From Periweissella ghanensis (lineage in GTDB: Bacteria; Bacillota; Bacilli; Lactobacillales; Lactobacillaceae), in the NCBI RefSeq assembly GCF_918814755.1, contig NZ_CAKKNT010000007.1, forward strand, positions 1 to 64,000: 64,000 nt of DNA, written 5' to 3'. How positions within the stretch are numbered: position 1 is the stretch's first letter; every line of letters begins with the position of its first letter. The position numbers and the translations under genes were made by a program. The notes below the pieces were generated by a model, which saw only the letters and a list, made by a program, of their open reading frames with translations, did no database searches and was not told the DNA's origin. Shown one piece after another: positions 54,783-63,576 of this stretch.

Positions 54783-57302
54783 ATGCTGATTGGAATTGAT
54801 TTTGGAACATATGATTCAGGGGTTGCAGTCTATACGCAAGACGGCCCTAAAGTAATACTAAATAGTAAGAAAGAAAGCGTGATTTCTTCACGGGTGGCAT
54901 TAGGTAATCACCCATTGATTGGTAATCAAGTACCTAAGTACGCATTAACAAATCGCCATGTAATTAAATCAATCAAACGCCATTTGGGAGAAGATAATTA
55001 TCGGGTATTAATTGATGGTGTTTTTTATACAGCTACTGAGGTTACGGCCTTAGTATTAGGTGAATTGAAGCATTCAGCTGAAAATTCGTTTGGGGAAACG
55101 ATTGCTGAAGTTGTGATTACGGTGCCAGTAATGTTTAATGATCGTCAACGGGAAGCCATGGAGCATGCGGCCAAGTTAGCAGGCTTTAAAACAATTAATT
55201 TAATTAATGAAACAACCGCTGTGGGATTAGCATACGCGTCTCAAAAGGAATTTAAGGTTAATGAACTTAATATTTTTTGCAATATTGGGGCGGGAATGTA
55301 CGATGCATCATTAATTGAAATCAACAATGGAATTGTCGAAGTCATCGCAGCAAACGGTAGTAATCAAATTGGGAGTGATGATTTTGATAAAAGCATTATG
55401 ACATGGCTTGTGCAAGATTTTTATCAACAACATGCGATTGATTTATCAAATAATAGCAGTATTATGAAACGCCTAGCCATTGTGGTGGAAAATGCGAAGA
55501 TTGAACTTTCGACCAAAGAGGCCACTCAAATTAAAGTTGTGGCGGTTGTTAATGATGGTGATACATCATTAGATATTGATGTAACTTTGACTCGTGAGCA
55601 TTTTAATATTTTAGTTGCACCGTTAGTTCATGAAATTAAAGACCTAATTGCGGTACTCCTTAAAGACTCCGGTTATTTAGTGGAAGAAATTGATAATATT
55701 ATTTTAGCGGGTGGAGGAAGTCAGGTTCCGGTCATTAAAGAAGCCATGAGTACGATTGCTGACGTGAGCGTTGAGGTTATTGATGACGAAGTGATGGCTT
55801 TAAAAGGGACCACGATCCAATCAGCGATTTTAAATAATATGTTTAAAGATGTTACCTCAGTTGATGTAACACCATTATCAATTATTCTTGAACATAATAA
55901 TGGTAGCTTTGTTAAACTAGTTAAAGATAATACGGTTATTCCAAACATTGCGCCAACGATTCCGATTGATAAGAATAGGTTGACACCGTTGAACCTGTTA
56001 CAAGGTAGTGACAACTTACAGTCACTAGGAAGTATTCAATTAACCGATATTCCTCTAGGCGAGCTTGCAGATGAGTGTGAGTTGGAAGTTAGTTTAGATA
56101 AAAATGGATTAATTACAGTTAAAGTTCTAAATCGCACCCAAGATGATGAACAACTTATTTTCTTTAAAGAGCATCCAAGTGAAATAACAACTTTTGAACA
56201 AATTGGTGTAGATGGTAAAGATAATTGTCTAAATGTCGTTTCAGGTAGCTATCATCCCAGTGCGCATGATGCGATTGAAGCAGCCTTTGATGAAGGACAG
56301 TTCCGTTATTGGGATTCCAATGGAGCGTTAATGCAAATTGAAGTTCCCGCAGATCAATATGCCTTAGCAGTGGCCTTAATGACTGAAAGAATTAAGCAGG
56401 GTGATATTCCAACCATAACTGATCCGACAGTTGCCCAACATATTATTCGTAAAGGGTTATTTTCATTTGATCAAGTTCTCCACATTGCCTTAAATGGGAA
56501 TGTAGATGCCATTAAATATAATGCAAAGACCGATACAATTGAAGCTAAAAAGAATATGTCGATTAGTGTAGCTGTGGCGTATGTTATCAGTCAGTGGTAT
56601 GGTACTTCAATCGAAAAAGCCTTGCTAAATGCGACCTATTTAGGATTGAAAATTAATGGATTGGCTTTTGTCAGAGCAATTTTAAATGCGGAAGCTAAAC
56701 GATTAGGTTTAAATACTAGTTTATTTAAGAATCCGGAAATGCTGTTTAATTTACTAGATCAACCAGAAAATATTGAAATTTTAAAGCAAACCTTTGGTGT
56801 GAACAAATTATCGCCAGTCGCAGCTGAACTGAAATATCAAATCATGAAAAAACTACCAGACGTTGATTATATTGATATGGCTGACATTGACATTTTATTC
56901 AAAGGGCGTGTTAATGCTGACATCTTATATCGCGAAATTAAGAAAACAAATGAGCGGCATGTTAATATCACAAGTTCCCTTGAACAGTTCACCTTAACAG
57001 ATGCCGAATTTGTAATTAAGGTTTTGGCAGAACAATTTATTAACTTAGCACGGGAGTATTTGGTCTTACCACGCGAAGCCCGCCAGATTATCACTGAATT
57101 GATAAGTGATACACATGGTCGTTTAGCCAATGCACTTTATACATATACGGATCCATGGGAATTTTGTGATCAAGTATTAGTACCGTTATTTGAAGAGTTT
57201 GCCAAACATCGTGCTTCTTATAGTTTTTCATTAGAGCAGTTATTGACACCTTTAAAAACGATACTGGCGGATGCAAATACCATCGCTTTTGAAGAATTTT
57301 AA
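54783..57302 (+). CDS. Divergent Hsp70 (DnaK-like) protein with unique C-terminal region
   Basis: The 839-aa protein has an Hsp70 nucleotide-binding domain (~1-370): GIDFGTYDSG, IKRHLG, EVVITVPVMFNDRQREAME, NETTAVGLAYA, GSDDFD and LAGGGSQVPVI. A SBD-beta-like part (~375-475: DVTPLSIILE, KNGLITVKVLNRT) follows, then ~360 residues I do not recognise, mostly helical. The phosphate-2 motif DLGGGTFD reads NIGAGMYD (167-174): the catalytic Asp is Asn and the Thr is Met, and GTTNS is GTYDS. ATP may still bind but hydrolysis is probably weak (inference). It is not the housekeeping DnaK: no grpE or dnaJ nearby, and WYL regulators on both sides. Confidence 0.82.
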   Translation: MLIGIDFGTYDSGVAVYTQDGPKVILNSKKESVISSRVALGNHPLIGNQVPKYALTNRHVIKSIKRHLGEDNYRVLIDGVFYTATEVTALVLGELKHSAENSFGETIAEVVITVPVMFNDRQREAMEHAAKLAGFKTINLINETTAVGLAYASQKEFKVNELNIFCNIGAGMYDASLIEINNGIVEVIAANGSNQIGSDDFDKSIMTWLVQDFYQQHAIDLSNNSSIMKRLAIVVENAKIELSTKEATQIKVVAVVNDGDTSLDIDVTLTREHFNILVAPLVHEIKDLIAVLLKDSGYLVEEIDNIILAGGGSQVPVIKEAMSTIADVSVEVIDDEVMALKGTTIQSAILNNMFKDVTSVDVTPLSIILEHNNGSFVKLVKDNTVIPNIAPTIPIDKNRLTPLNLLQGSDNLQSLGSIQLTDIPLGELADECELEVSLDKNGLITVKVLNRTQDDEQLIFFKEHPSEITTFEQIGVDGKDNCLNVVSGSYHPSAHDAIEAAFDEGQFRYWDSNGALMQIEVPADQYALAVALMTERIKQGDIPTITDPTVAQHIIRKGLFSFDQVLHIALNGNVDAIKYNAKTDTIEAKKNMSISVAVAYVISQWYGTSIEKALLNATYLGLKINGLAFVRAILNAEAKRLGLNTSLFKNPEMLFNLLDQPENIEILKQTFGVNKLSPVAAELKYQIMKKLPDVDYIDMADIDILFKGRVNADILYREIKKTNERHVNITSSLEQFTLTDAEFVIKVLAEQFINLAREYLVLPREARQIITELISDTHGRLANALYTYTDPWEFCDQVLVPLFEEFAKHRASYSFSLEQLLTPLKTILADANTIAFEEF

Positions 57303-57309
57303 TTTAAAA

Positions 57310-57354
57310 AATAAGCCCATCAAGACGCAAGTTTAGCGTTTGGATGGGCTTATT
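57310..57354. terminator. Bidirectional terminator between the Hsp70-like gene and WYL regulator 2
   Basis: AATAAGCCCATC pairs with GATGGGCTTATT, with an inner partial stem. Confidence 0.9.
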
Positions 57355-57359
57355 TAGCG

Positions 57360-58322
57360 TTAATATTGTTCAAGCATAGCTAAAAGTTCAGTTTTAATTT
57401 CGTGCCGTAGACTCGGTGGGAAAGTTACCCGTGCCGTTTTTCCTTGACTCAATAACCACATTTTCGCGCTAACTCGATTAACTGAGGGCACACTAATATG
57501 AATTGAACCATCATTATTTTTTTGAGTGAATTTAGAACCAGGAAATTTATCGAGGGCATTTTCTAAATTCCCCCAAAAATCAAACTCAAGCTTCGTAAAA
57601 GCAGAATTATTGTTTAAGTAATTCGCGTTACGTAAGTTGGTTTCGATTTTTTGATTAAGGGCATGTGGTGGAATAATCTTTTGTTTGGTAGGGTTAAGAT
57701 TGCTAAGCCAATCAATCCGGTAGGGGGTAATTGTAGAGGTTGTTTTAGCCGAGTGCTCTTGATGCCCATAAATAATTACATAAAAATAAGCATCGTCAAA
57801 GATTAGATTAATTGGTAAACCATGAACTTCAATCATCTCTTTATGACTAGTTTTAAAATTGAATTTAATCGCTTGATTTTGAAAAATCCAGTGATTGAGT
57901 TGCCAGATTAATGATAAGATATCAACTGCATGCGAGATTGGTTGGTATGCAAGCGCCTCACTAGTTAATGTATATTGTAATTCCTTGGCAACAACAGGTG
58001 AGGTTAGTTTATTTAAACTTTGGCTAATTTCAAAAATTTCTTTCTTATTAAAAGCGCGTGACGCAAAGAGCAATTTATTGAGAATTAAGATATGTTCACT
58101 CTTAATATGCTCAGTGTGTGTTAATGTGATTTTTTTATTACTATTGGTAACTATAAATGGCACATGTGTATTTTGAATTGCTGCTTGGATATCAGTAAAG
58201 TCTCGTTGAGCTGAGCGCGTACTAATATCAAACTGGGTTACCCATTCATCTTGATAAATGGCTTCATTATTTAGTAAATGTAAAAACATTAATAGTGGCC
58301 GATTTAAATTATCTTTTCCCAT
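57360..58322 (-). CDS. WYL-domain transcriptional regulator 2
   Basis: The 320-aa protein is paralogous to the regulator at 53513: N-terminal HTH (QDEWVTQFDISTRSAQRDFTDI), WYL domain (AIKFNFKTSHKEMIEVHGLP...LIFDDAYFYVIIYG...YRIDWLSN), and C-terminal AKMWLLSQGKTARVTFP. Its start is ATG 58322 with a weak upstream site (AAAGGA). It converges on the Hsp70-like gene. Having two diverged WYL proteins of the same family around one gene suggests a shared regulatory circuit, perhaps with heterodimers or different ligands. Confidence 0.85.
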   Translation of the reverse strand: MGKDNLNRPLLMFLHLLNNEAIYQDEWVTQFDISTRSAQRDFTDIQAAIQNTHVPFIVTNSNKKITLTHTEHIKSEHILILNKLLFASRAFNKKEIFEISQSLNKLTSPVVAKELQYTLTSEALAYQPISHAVDILSLIWQLNHWIFQNQAIKFNFKTSHKEMIEVHGLPINLIFDDAYFYVIIYGHQEHSAKTTSTITPYRIDWLSNLNPTKQKIIPPHALNQKIETNLRNANYLNNNSAFTKLEFDFWGNLENALDKFPGSKFTQKNNDGSIHISVPSVNRVSAKMWLLSQGKTARVTFPPSLRHEIKTELLAMLEQY

Positions 58323-58402
58323 AGTAATCCTTTAAATTACATAATTTCCATATAAACTGTTTAAATGTGTATTTTAGTCAATTGATCTTAAATAGACGAT
58401 AT

Positions 58403-58531
58403 TTAAAACTTTTTGGTATTAGGACGCTTACGTAGCGGACAAGCCGTAGTAGGTTTACCTTTAAAATAGTTATGAATGCTCCGAAATTTACGAGCAACAT
58501 ATAAAGCAATCAACGATGAAAGTATAATCAT
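58403..58531 (-). CDS. Small basic protein (42 aa)
   Basis: GGAGAATTATC precedes ATG 58531 on the minus strand, and a 42-codon frame runs to TAA. The product starts MIILSSLIALYVARKFRSIH, one short membrane-type segment, then a strongly basic tail (KGKPTTACPLRKRPNTKKF). The ribosome binding site and composition favour a real gene; size and composition resemble small membrane peptides, and toxin-like or regulatory roles are possible but unproven. It lies upstream of WYL regulator 2 on the same strand. Confidence 0.45.
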   Translation of the reverse strand: MIILSSLIALYVARKFRSIHNYFKGKPTTACPLRKRPNTKKF

Positions 58532-58667
58532 GATAATTCTCCAGTTATTAATTTAATAACTATATCATAATATATTAATGTTTTTTTGTAAAACTTTAGA
58601 TAAAATTAATTTTTAAATGTGTGAAAAGGCGTTAAGTCGATCATTTAGGATTTATATTGATTTTTAA

Positions 58668-58697
58668 TTGATATTGGGTATTGAATAACGCTAAAAT
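58668..58697 (+). promoter_or_regulatory. Promoter of the lipoprotein gene at 58729
   Basis: TTGATA and TAAAAT with 18-bp spacing, 31 bp before the start. Confidence 0.5.
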
Positions 58698-58728
58698 AGA
58701 GGAATGTATTAAAAGCGGGAGTAATTGA

Positions 58729-59688
58729 ATGAACAAACGAAAAATACTTGGCGGATTAATTATAGTTGTTGGTGCGTTGTTAGCTGGTTGTGCTCAATCA
58801 ATGGGGCAAGAACACGCCACAAATACTGCCAAGCGGCATGTTATGACGGCCCAGATTGCCAAACAACAGCCCATGCCAACGGTTGTTTGGAGTAATCGAC
58901 AAGCGTTAGCCCTTGATCAATTTATTAAAGAATGGCAAAAAACGTATAAACCACGCCGCCATTTTTTACGTTATTTTCCAGGAGTTGCCGGGAGTAATTA
59001 TTTAGGTTACAGTTTCCCTCAAACCTTCAGTAAACGTAACTTAATTTATAATGGTGGCCAGATAAAACTAGGCATTAGTAAAGATGGTACAGATAAGTAT
59101 AACTATAATGTGGTGGCAGTTTATTCAGATGCGACTGATGCAACGGCTAAAAATGCTGATCATTTATATATCATGACCATTCATAACGGGCAACCAGTGA
59201 TTTTTGTTGATACCAACGTAGCACACCCTAAACGGGGCTTTATTTATCTCAAAGCTTCGCAAAATAAGCAATTAACCACCGCCTTTAGTAAAATTTTTAA
59301 TGCCAATACCAAAGAATTAGCGTTGCTAACTCCTGATGAAAAGTGGCAACCAATCACATATCAAGGCATGACATTTAATTATCGCCAACTAGGAGCGATG
59401 CTTGAAAGCTACATGTCGCTTTCGAATGAGAAAATAACTGCGATTGCGCATGAAGAAAGTTTTTCAATTATGCATGTTGAAAATGGACCACTTAAAGTTG
59501 GGTATTATAATTTAAGCCCTAAAATTGGCTATACGTATAATGCGACCCAGCTTGATATGAAATCAAACGATCTCGTTAATCCACAAGAGACGATTCCGTT
59601 ACACAATCTAATTATGGCTACTTATCGCACGCGTGCACAACAACGCGATATTGATTATGCGGCCCAGATAATTAATCTAAAACCATAG
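58729..59688 (+). CDS. Lipoprotein, possibly DUF4767-like
   Basis: The 319-aa product has a lipoprotein signal with lipobox LLAGC at residues 18-22 (MNKRKILGGLIIVVGALLAG). A segment with VVWSNRQALALDQFIKEWQ followed by GYSFPQ recalls the DUF4767 surface lipoproteins of lactobacilli, and the rest has beta-strand-type stretches (HLYIMTIHNGQPVIFVD). It is exported and lipid-anchored; the function is unknown. GCGGGAG precedes the ATG. It ends at a strong terminator. Confidence 0.6.
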   Translation: MNKRKILGGLIIVVGALLAGCAQSMGQEHATNTAKRHVMTAQIAKQQPMPTVVWSNRQALALDQFIKEWQKTYKPRRHFLRYFPGVAGSNYLGYSFPQTFSKRNLIYNGGQIKLGISKDGTDKYNYNVVAVYSDATDATAKNADHLYIMTIHNGQPVIFVDTNVAHPKRGFIYLKASQNKQLTTAFSKIFNANTKELALLTPDEKWQPITYQGMTFNYRQLGAMLESYMSLSNEKITAIAHEESFSIMHVENGPLKVGYYNLSPKIGYTYNATQLDMKSNDLVNPQETIPLHNLIMATYRTRAQQRDIDYAAQIINLKP

Positions 59689-59703
59689 CATTAATAAGTA
59701 ATC

Positions 59704-59758
59704 AAAATCCACGCCTTAATATCAATGAATCAGTCATTGATATTAAGGCGTGGATTTT
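59704..59758. terminator. Perfect 25-bp inverted repeat, bidirectional terminator
   Basis: AAAATCCACGCCTTAATATC continues to 59728 and is matched exactly by 59734-59758, with a 5-nt loop ATCAG. Confidence 0.85.
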
Positions 59759-59820
59759 ATGCTATAGGCCTGCTTAGAATGAACGTATGGCAGATAACGA
59801 TACATGTTTAATACCATTCT

Positions 59821-59850
59821 TTTACATTTTCAACATAATTCAGCTATAAT
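59821..59850 (+). promoter_or_regulatory. Promoter of the small membrane protein gene at 59914
   Basis: TTTACA and TATAAT with 18-bp spacing, 64 bp before the start codon. Confidence 0.6.
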
Positions 59851-59913
59851 GAGGACAAGTAATTTTCAATAACTTCTAGCATTCATCCGAGAGCTACTAA
59901 TTGGGGGCGAGGT

Positions 59914-60111
59914 ATGCAAGCAAAAGTAATTTTCAATGCATTAGGCACAACGATGGCATTGATAACCGTTTTAGGAGTCTTAATAATCATTAATGAATTA
60001 CGGACCACAACGATTAGCCTACAGTGTTATGTAATCATAGTGGCAACATGTATCAATGGCTATTGGACGGGTTATTTTTATTATCGAGCAAGTAAAATTG
60101 TGCATCATTAA
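59914..60111 (+). CDS. Small membrane protein (65 aa)
   Basis: The 65-aa product has two hydrophobic segments (~7-27 and ~38-58) separated by a short charged loop (NELRTTTISLQ) and ends with a basic/His tail. TGGGGGCGAGG lies before ATG 59914. It has its own promoter and a terminator downstream. I recognise no family; small two-segment membrane proteins of this kind are often transporter accessory proteins or bacteriocin immunity proteins, but nothing nearby supports one choice. Confidence 0.6.
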   Translation: MQAKVIFNALGTTMALITVLGVLIIINELRTTTISLQCYVIIVATCINGYWTGYFYYRASKIVHH

Positions 60112-60170
60112 ACCGTGTTCATTATGATTTGATTAGTGAATAGGCGTCCTGAAAAATAACAAATATTAGC

Positions 60171-60210
60171 AAAAACACTTAGAAAATAACTTTTCTAAGT
60201 GTTTTTTTAT
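60171..60210. terminator. Rho-independent terminator
   Basis: AAAAACACTTAGAAAA pairs with TTTTCTAAGTGTTTTT and continues with T residues. Confidence 0.92.
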
Positions 60211-60419
60211 TAAATCCTGCAATTAATTTACGGCGAAGAATACCTTTAAATCAACGATTAGCAGGAGATAATTATCAATAAAGCTCGCAATTACGAAAAA
60301 AAATTAACGATTAATAGTTATTAAAGTAGGGTGTAATAGTTTGTTAAGAAATGGTTGGTAAGATGGATACATAGCTTAACAGCAAAACAAATTTAATTAC
60401 ATCTCAAGGAGAATGCATC
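60211..60419. other. Intergenic region upstream of the DM13 gene
   Basis: No gene seen. A TTGTTA at about 60341 could be a -35, but I see no good -10; AAGGAG lies just before ATG 60420. Confidence 0.4.
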
Positions 60420-61196
60420 ATGAAAAAATCTAAATTAATTGGAACTTTAATCGCCGTCGGAGCTGCCGGGATCTTACTTGCCGCATGTGGAAGTAACGCC
60501 GCCAAATCATCTTCATCATCAAAAAGTAGCGATGCAGCTAGCTCAATGACTAAGACAGTTGACACTGCTTCATTTACTGGTTCACTTAAGGGTGACAATA
60601 AGATGAAGGTTTCAGGAAACGTTTCAATCAAAGATGGCAAGTTAACTTTGACTGATTTTAGTACAGCTGCTGGTCCTGACTTGCACGTTTACTTAGCTAA
60701 GGGGACTGATCCAAAAACTGGGGTTGATTTAGCACCAATTTCATTAACGAAAAAGACCCAAACATTTAGTTTAAAAGGAACTGATGTTAAAAAGTACAGT
60801 GATGTCTTAATTTACTGTGACAAGGCCCACGCATTGTTTGGTCACGCAACTTACAACGCAGCTGCTGACGACTCAGCAACAACTACTGATACGGCTACTA
60901 CATTATCAGGTTCATTCAAGGGCCAAAATGGTAAGCAAGTTTCTGGTGATGTAACTGTTAATGGTAACGAAATCGACCTTTCAAACTTCAAAACAGTTGC
61001 TGGTCCTGACTTACACATCTACCTTTCAAAAGATGGTTCAGTTGATAACGGTGCCATCAACCTTGGTAAGATCAGCTTGACTGACGCTAACCAAAAGATC
61101 AAAGTACCAGCTGGCACTAACATCAGTGATTTCAAACAAGTTCTTATCCACTGTGATGAAGCCCACGTTACTTTCGGAGCTGCTGACGTCAAGTAA
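60420..61196 (+). CDS. Lipoprotein with two DM13 domains
   Basis: The 258-aa product has a lipobox (LLAAC, Cys23), a Ser-rich linker, and two similar DM13 domains (~48-147 and ~160-258). Each has GPDLHVYL or GPDLHIYL and the cysteine motif LIYCDKAHALFG or LIHCDEAHVTFG. DM13 domains are thought to take part in electron transfer or redox reactions at the cell surface; the Cys and nearby residues are the likely active centre. AAGGAG precedes ATG. The next gene, DoxX-like, is 22 bases downstream, suggesting a membrane redox unit. Confidence 0.85.
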   Translation: MKKSKLIGTLIAVGAAGILLAACGSNAAKSSSSSKSSDAASSMTKTVDTASFTGSLKGDNKMKVSGNVSIKDGKLTLTDFSTAAGPDLHVYLAKGTDPKTGVDLAPISLTKKTQTFSLKGTDVKKYSDVLIYCDKAHALFGHATYNAAADDSATTTDTATTLSGSFKGQNGKQVSGDVTVNGNEIDLSNFKTVAGPDLHIYLSKDGSVDNGAINLGKISLTDANQKIKVPAGTNISDFKQVLIHCDEAHVTFGAADVK

Positions 61197-61218
61197 TTAA
61201 TTGAAAGTAGGAAAATCT

Positions 61219-61671
61219 ATGCAGAAAGCTAGCAATATTGTCTTCTCAATTGTACGAATCTTATTAGGACTATCATGGTTGCAACAAGGTTTGTTCAAAT
61301 TTCAAGCCCACTTTGATATCTTTGGTTTAGTTAACTCCATTCACCAAACTAGTAATGGTATTCCCGCCTGGTATCAAGCATTCGTTGTCAATGTAGTTGG
61401 TCATATGGTCCCAGTATTTAATATTTTGATTCCACTTGGTGAAGTCTGCGTTGGCTTAGGTTTGATTTTTGGGGTACTCACGAAGGGCGCTTTGGTAGGG
61501 GCCGTCTTCATGAATACCAACTACTGGTTGTCAAATATGATTTACATCTATCCAATTCAAATGTTGGTTGCCATTCTCTTAATTGTGTTCTTTAAATCAG
61601 CGAACCATTACCGTGTATTTAAATTACTTACAAAATTTAAGCCAAAACGTAATCAAGAATTGATGATGTAG
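61219..61671 (+). CDS. DoxX-family membrane protein
   Basis: ATG 61219 is preferred (TAGGA upstream) over the TTG at 61201; the product is 150 aa. Four membrane segments are visible, with the first (FSIVRILLGLSWLQQGLFKF) and GEVCVGLGLIFGVLTKGA typical of DoxX/DoxD. DoxX-like proteins belong to membrane redox systems (quinone-linked in thiosulfate oxidation; in other bacteria, thiol and redox homeostasis). Pairing with a DM13 lipoprotein suggests electron exchange with an extracellular acceptor (inference). Confidence 0.8.
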   Translation: MQKASNIVFSIVRILLGLSWLQQGLFKFQAHFDIFGLVNSIHQTSNGIPAWYQAFVVNVVGHMVPVFNILIPLGEVCVGLGLIFGVLTKGALVGAVFMNTNYWLSNMIYIYPIQMLVAILLIVFFKSANHYRVFKLLTKFKPKRNQELMM

Positions 61672-61751
61672 CAAAACTCTTATACACTATACCTATACAA
61701 TTTAATCAATAGCATTTAACGAGGATGACCCCATACACCATTCTCATCAAA

Positions 61752-61804
61752 ACGAAAAAAGTACGATGTCAGCCTTTGACTCGTGCATTTTTTCGTATAC
61801 ATAG
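61752..61804 (+). promoter_or_regulatory. Hairpin overlapping a probable promoter of the two-component system
   Basis: ACGAAAAAAGTACGA pairs imperfectly with TCGTGCATTTTTTCGT (61752-61795). It covers TTGACT (61776-61781), which with TACATA (61798-61803) forms a 16-bp spaced promoter. It may be a terminator of the DoxX operon combined with the promoter. Confidence 0.45.
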
Positions 61805-61838
61805 ACTAAAATCATTAAATATCCTGGAGGGACGACAA

Positions 61839-62528
61839 ATGGCAAAAAACATTTTACTTGTTGATGATGAAAAGATGATCATCGAAATTGCAAAAAAATA
61901 TTTAGAAAAAGAGGGCTATGGGGTTTTTCAAGCCACTGATGCAGTAATGGCGTTGCAAATTTTAGATAATCAAACCATTGATTTGGTGATTACAGATATT
62001 ATGATGCCAGAAATGGATGGTTATGAATTCATTTTAGAAGTGCTTGAAAAATATGAAAAAATGACGTTTATTTTTATTTCTGCTAAGAGTGCCAATCAGG
62101 ATAAATTATACTCATTAACCCTTGGGGCCGATGATTACTTAACTAAACCATTTAATCCATTGGAGTTAGTTTTACGGGTTAAAAATATTCTTCGGCGTGT
62201 ATACCCCGAGGCCTCCCAAAAAATGCAATTTGGTAACTTGGTCATTGATCACGACCGCTATTCGGCAAGTATTAATGAAGAGCCAATTGAATTAACTAGT
62301 AAGGAATTTACGCTACTTTGGACGCTTGCAAAAGAACCAGATAAGGTATTTTCTAAATCTGAATTATTGCATTTAGTATGGGAATCAGAGTTTATGGATG
62401 ATATGAATACGGTTAATGTGTATGTACACCGGTTACGTGAAAAATTAAATCAATTTGGAACAGGAGCAGGGATGCCAATTATCAAAACGGTGTGGGGTAT
62501 TGGCTATAAATTGGAGGTTAGCGCATGA
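61839..62528 (+). CDS. OmpR-family response regulator
   Basis: ATG 61839 follows TGGAGGGACG; upstream in-frame sequence lacks a site. The 229-aa product has a receiver domain with the acidic pair DDE, phosphorylated Asp53 in LVITDIMMPEMDG and Lys103 in LTKPFNP, then an OmpR winged helix (LTSKEFTLLWTLA, NVYVHRLREKL, VWGIGYKLE). It acts with the histidine kinase that overlaps it by 4 bases. The regulated genes are unknown; the DM13/DoxX operon upstream is a natural candidate. Confidence 0.93.
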   Translation: MAKNILLVDDEKMIIEIAKKYLEKEGYGVFQATDAVMALQILDNQTIDLVITDIMMPEMDGYEFILEVLEKYEKMTFIFISAKSANQDKLYSLTLGADDYLTKPFNPLELVLRVKNILRRVYPEASQKMQFGNLVIDHDRYSASINEEPIELTSKEFTLLWTLAKEPDKVFSKSELLHLVWESEFMDDMNTVNVYVHRLREKLNQFGTGAGMPIIKTVWGIGYKLEVSA

Positions 62529-63562
62529 AATTAAAACAACTACTCGGCTTAATTTATGCTGGTATTTTGATTAGTATCGCGATTGGAACGACCATTTTTC
62601 TAAAGTTAATGTATATTGATGCACGCACGGCAAGTTATGTGATGTCAACGGCACTTATCTCAACAATGCTGTTTGCCATTATCAATTACTTTGTTATTAA
62701 GCCGTTATTGGATACGATTATGAACTTACAAAAGGCTAGTCAACAAAATGCGGCTGGCCACTACACAACACTAAAAAAATATCCATTTGCTACCGAATTG
62801 GCTGCTTTAACGAAAGACTATAATACGATGGTTGATCAAATCACGCAACAAGTTGAAGAACTTAAACAAAGTGAAAAAGAAAAAAACGAAATGATTGGTA
62901 ACTTATCGCATGATATTAAAACACCGGTCGCATCTTTAATTGCCATTGGCCAAGCATTATCAGATGATATTTTAAGTGATGAAGAAAAACAACATTACTT
63001 ACAAGCAGTTTCTGAAAATGCTCAACGGATTACGGTTTTAGCCGATGAGTTGATGCAAGTAACTATCGATAACGAAAGTGACAATAATGAAATCACTACG
63101 GGTGAAGTGATGGTTGATGATGTTTTAATCAAAGTATTAAATGCATTTAAACCGCGTATTGATCACGATCAACGTGAAATTATGATTTCAGGATTGGAAG
63201 CAGCCCCGGCAATTAAGGCTAATGAAGATGCGGTTTATCGTATTTTGTATAATGTAATTGAAAATAGTCTAAAGTATTCGCAAAGTGGGACGCCGATTCA
63301 AATTGGGGTGAAGGTTGAAAATGACATGGTTAGCATGACGGTGGCTGATGAAGGCCAAGGGATCCCAAATGATGAGTTGGGTAAAATCTTTAATCGAACT
63401 TACCGTGTTGAAAAATCACGTAATCAAGCTACTGGTGGCCATGGCCTGGGGTTATTTATTACTAAAAACTTAGTTGAAAAACTTGGTGGTAAAATTTCAG
63501 TCCAATCAAAAATTGGCCAAGGTAGCCAATTTTCAGTTGCTTTACCAGTCTACGTATTTTAG
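62525..63562 (+). CDS. Sensor histidine kinase
   Basis: The 345-aa kinase has two membrane segments (~7-28 and ~39-58) with an extracellular loop of only about ten residues. It senses something in or at the membrane, not with an external domain. A HAMP-like linker follows, then the dimerisation helix with His129 in GNLSHDIKTPVASL, N box NVIENSLKYS, G1 VADEGQGIP and G2 GGHGLGLFITKNL. It phosphorylates the adjacent regulator. The ATG overlaps the regulator stop (ATGA). Confidence 0.92.
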   Translation: MKLKQLLGLIYAGILISIAIGTTIFLKLMYIDARTASYVMSTALISTMLFAIINYFVIKPLLDTIMNLQKASQQNAAGHYTTLKKYPFATELAALTKDYNTMVDQITQQVEELKQSEKEKNEMIGNLSHDIKTPVASLIAIGQALSDDILSDEEKQHYLQAVSENAQRITVLADELMQVTIDNESDNNEITTGEVMVDDVLIKVLNAFKPRIDHDQREIMISGLEAAPAIKANEDAVYRILYNVIENSLKYSQSGTPIQIGVKVENDMVSMTVADEGQGIPNDELGKIFNRTYRVEKSRNQATGGHGLGLFITKNLVEKLGGKISVQSKIGQGSQFSVALPVYVF

Positions 63563-63576
63563 AAATTGGTATATAC

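Noticed and set aside
54783-57302. Housekeeping DnaK chaperone
   Set aside because: ATPase motifs are altered, the C-terminus is different, and there is no hrcA, grpE or dnaJ neighbour.
59704-59758. Insertion-sequence ends or transposon inverted repeats
   Set aside because: The 25-bp arms are only 5 bases apart and sit between genes, so a terminator hairpin is the simpler reading.
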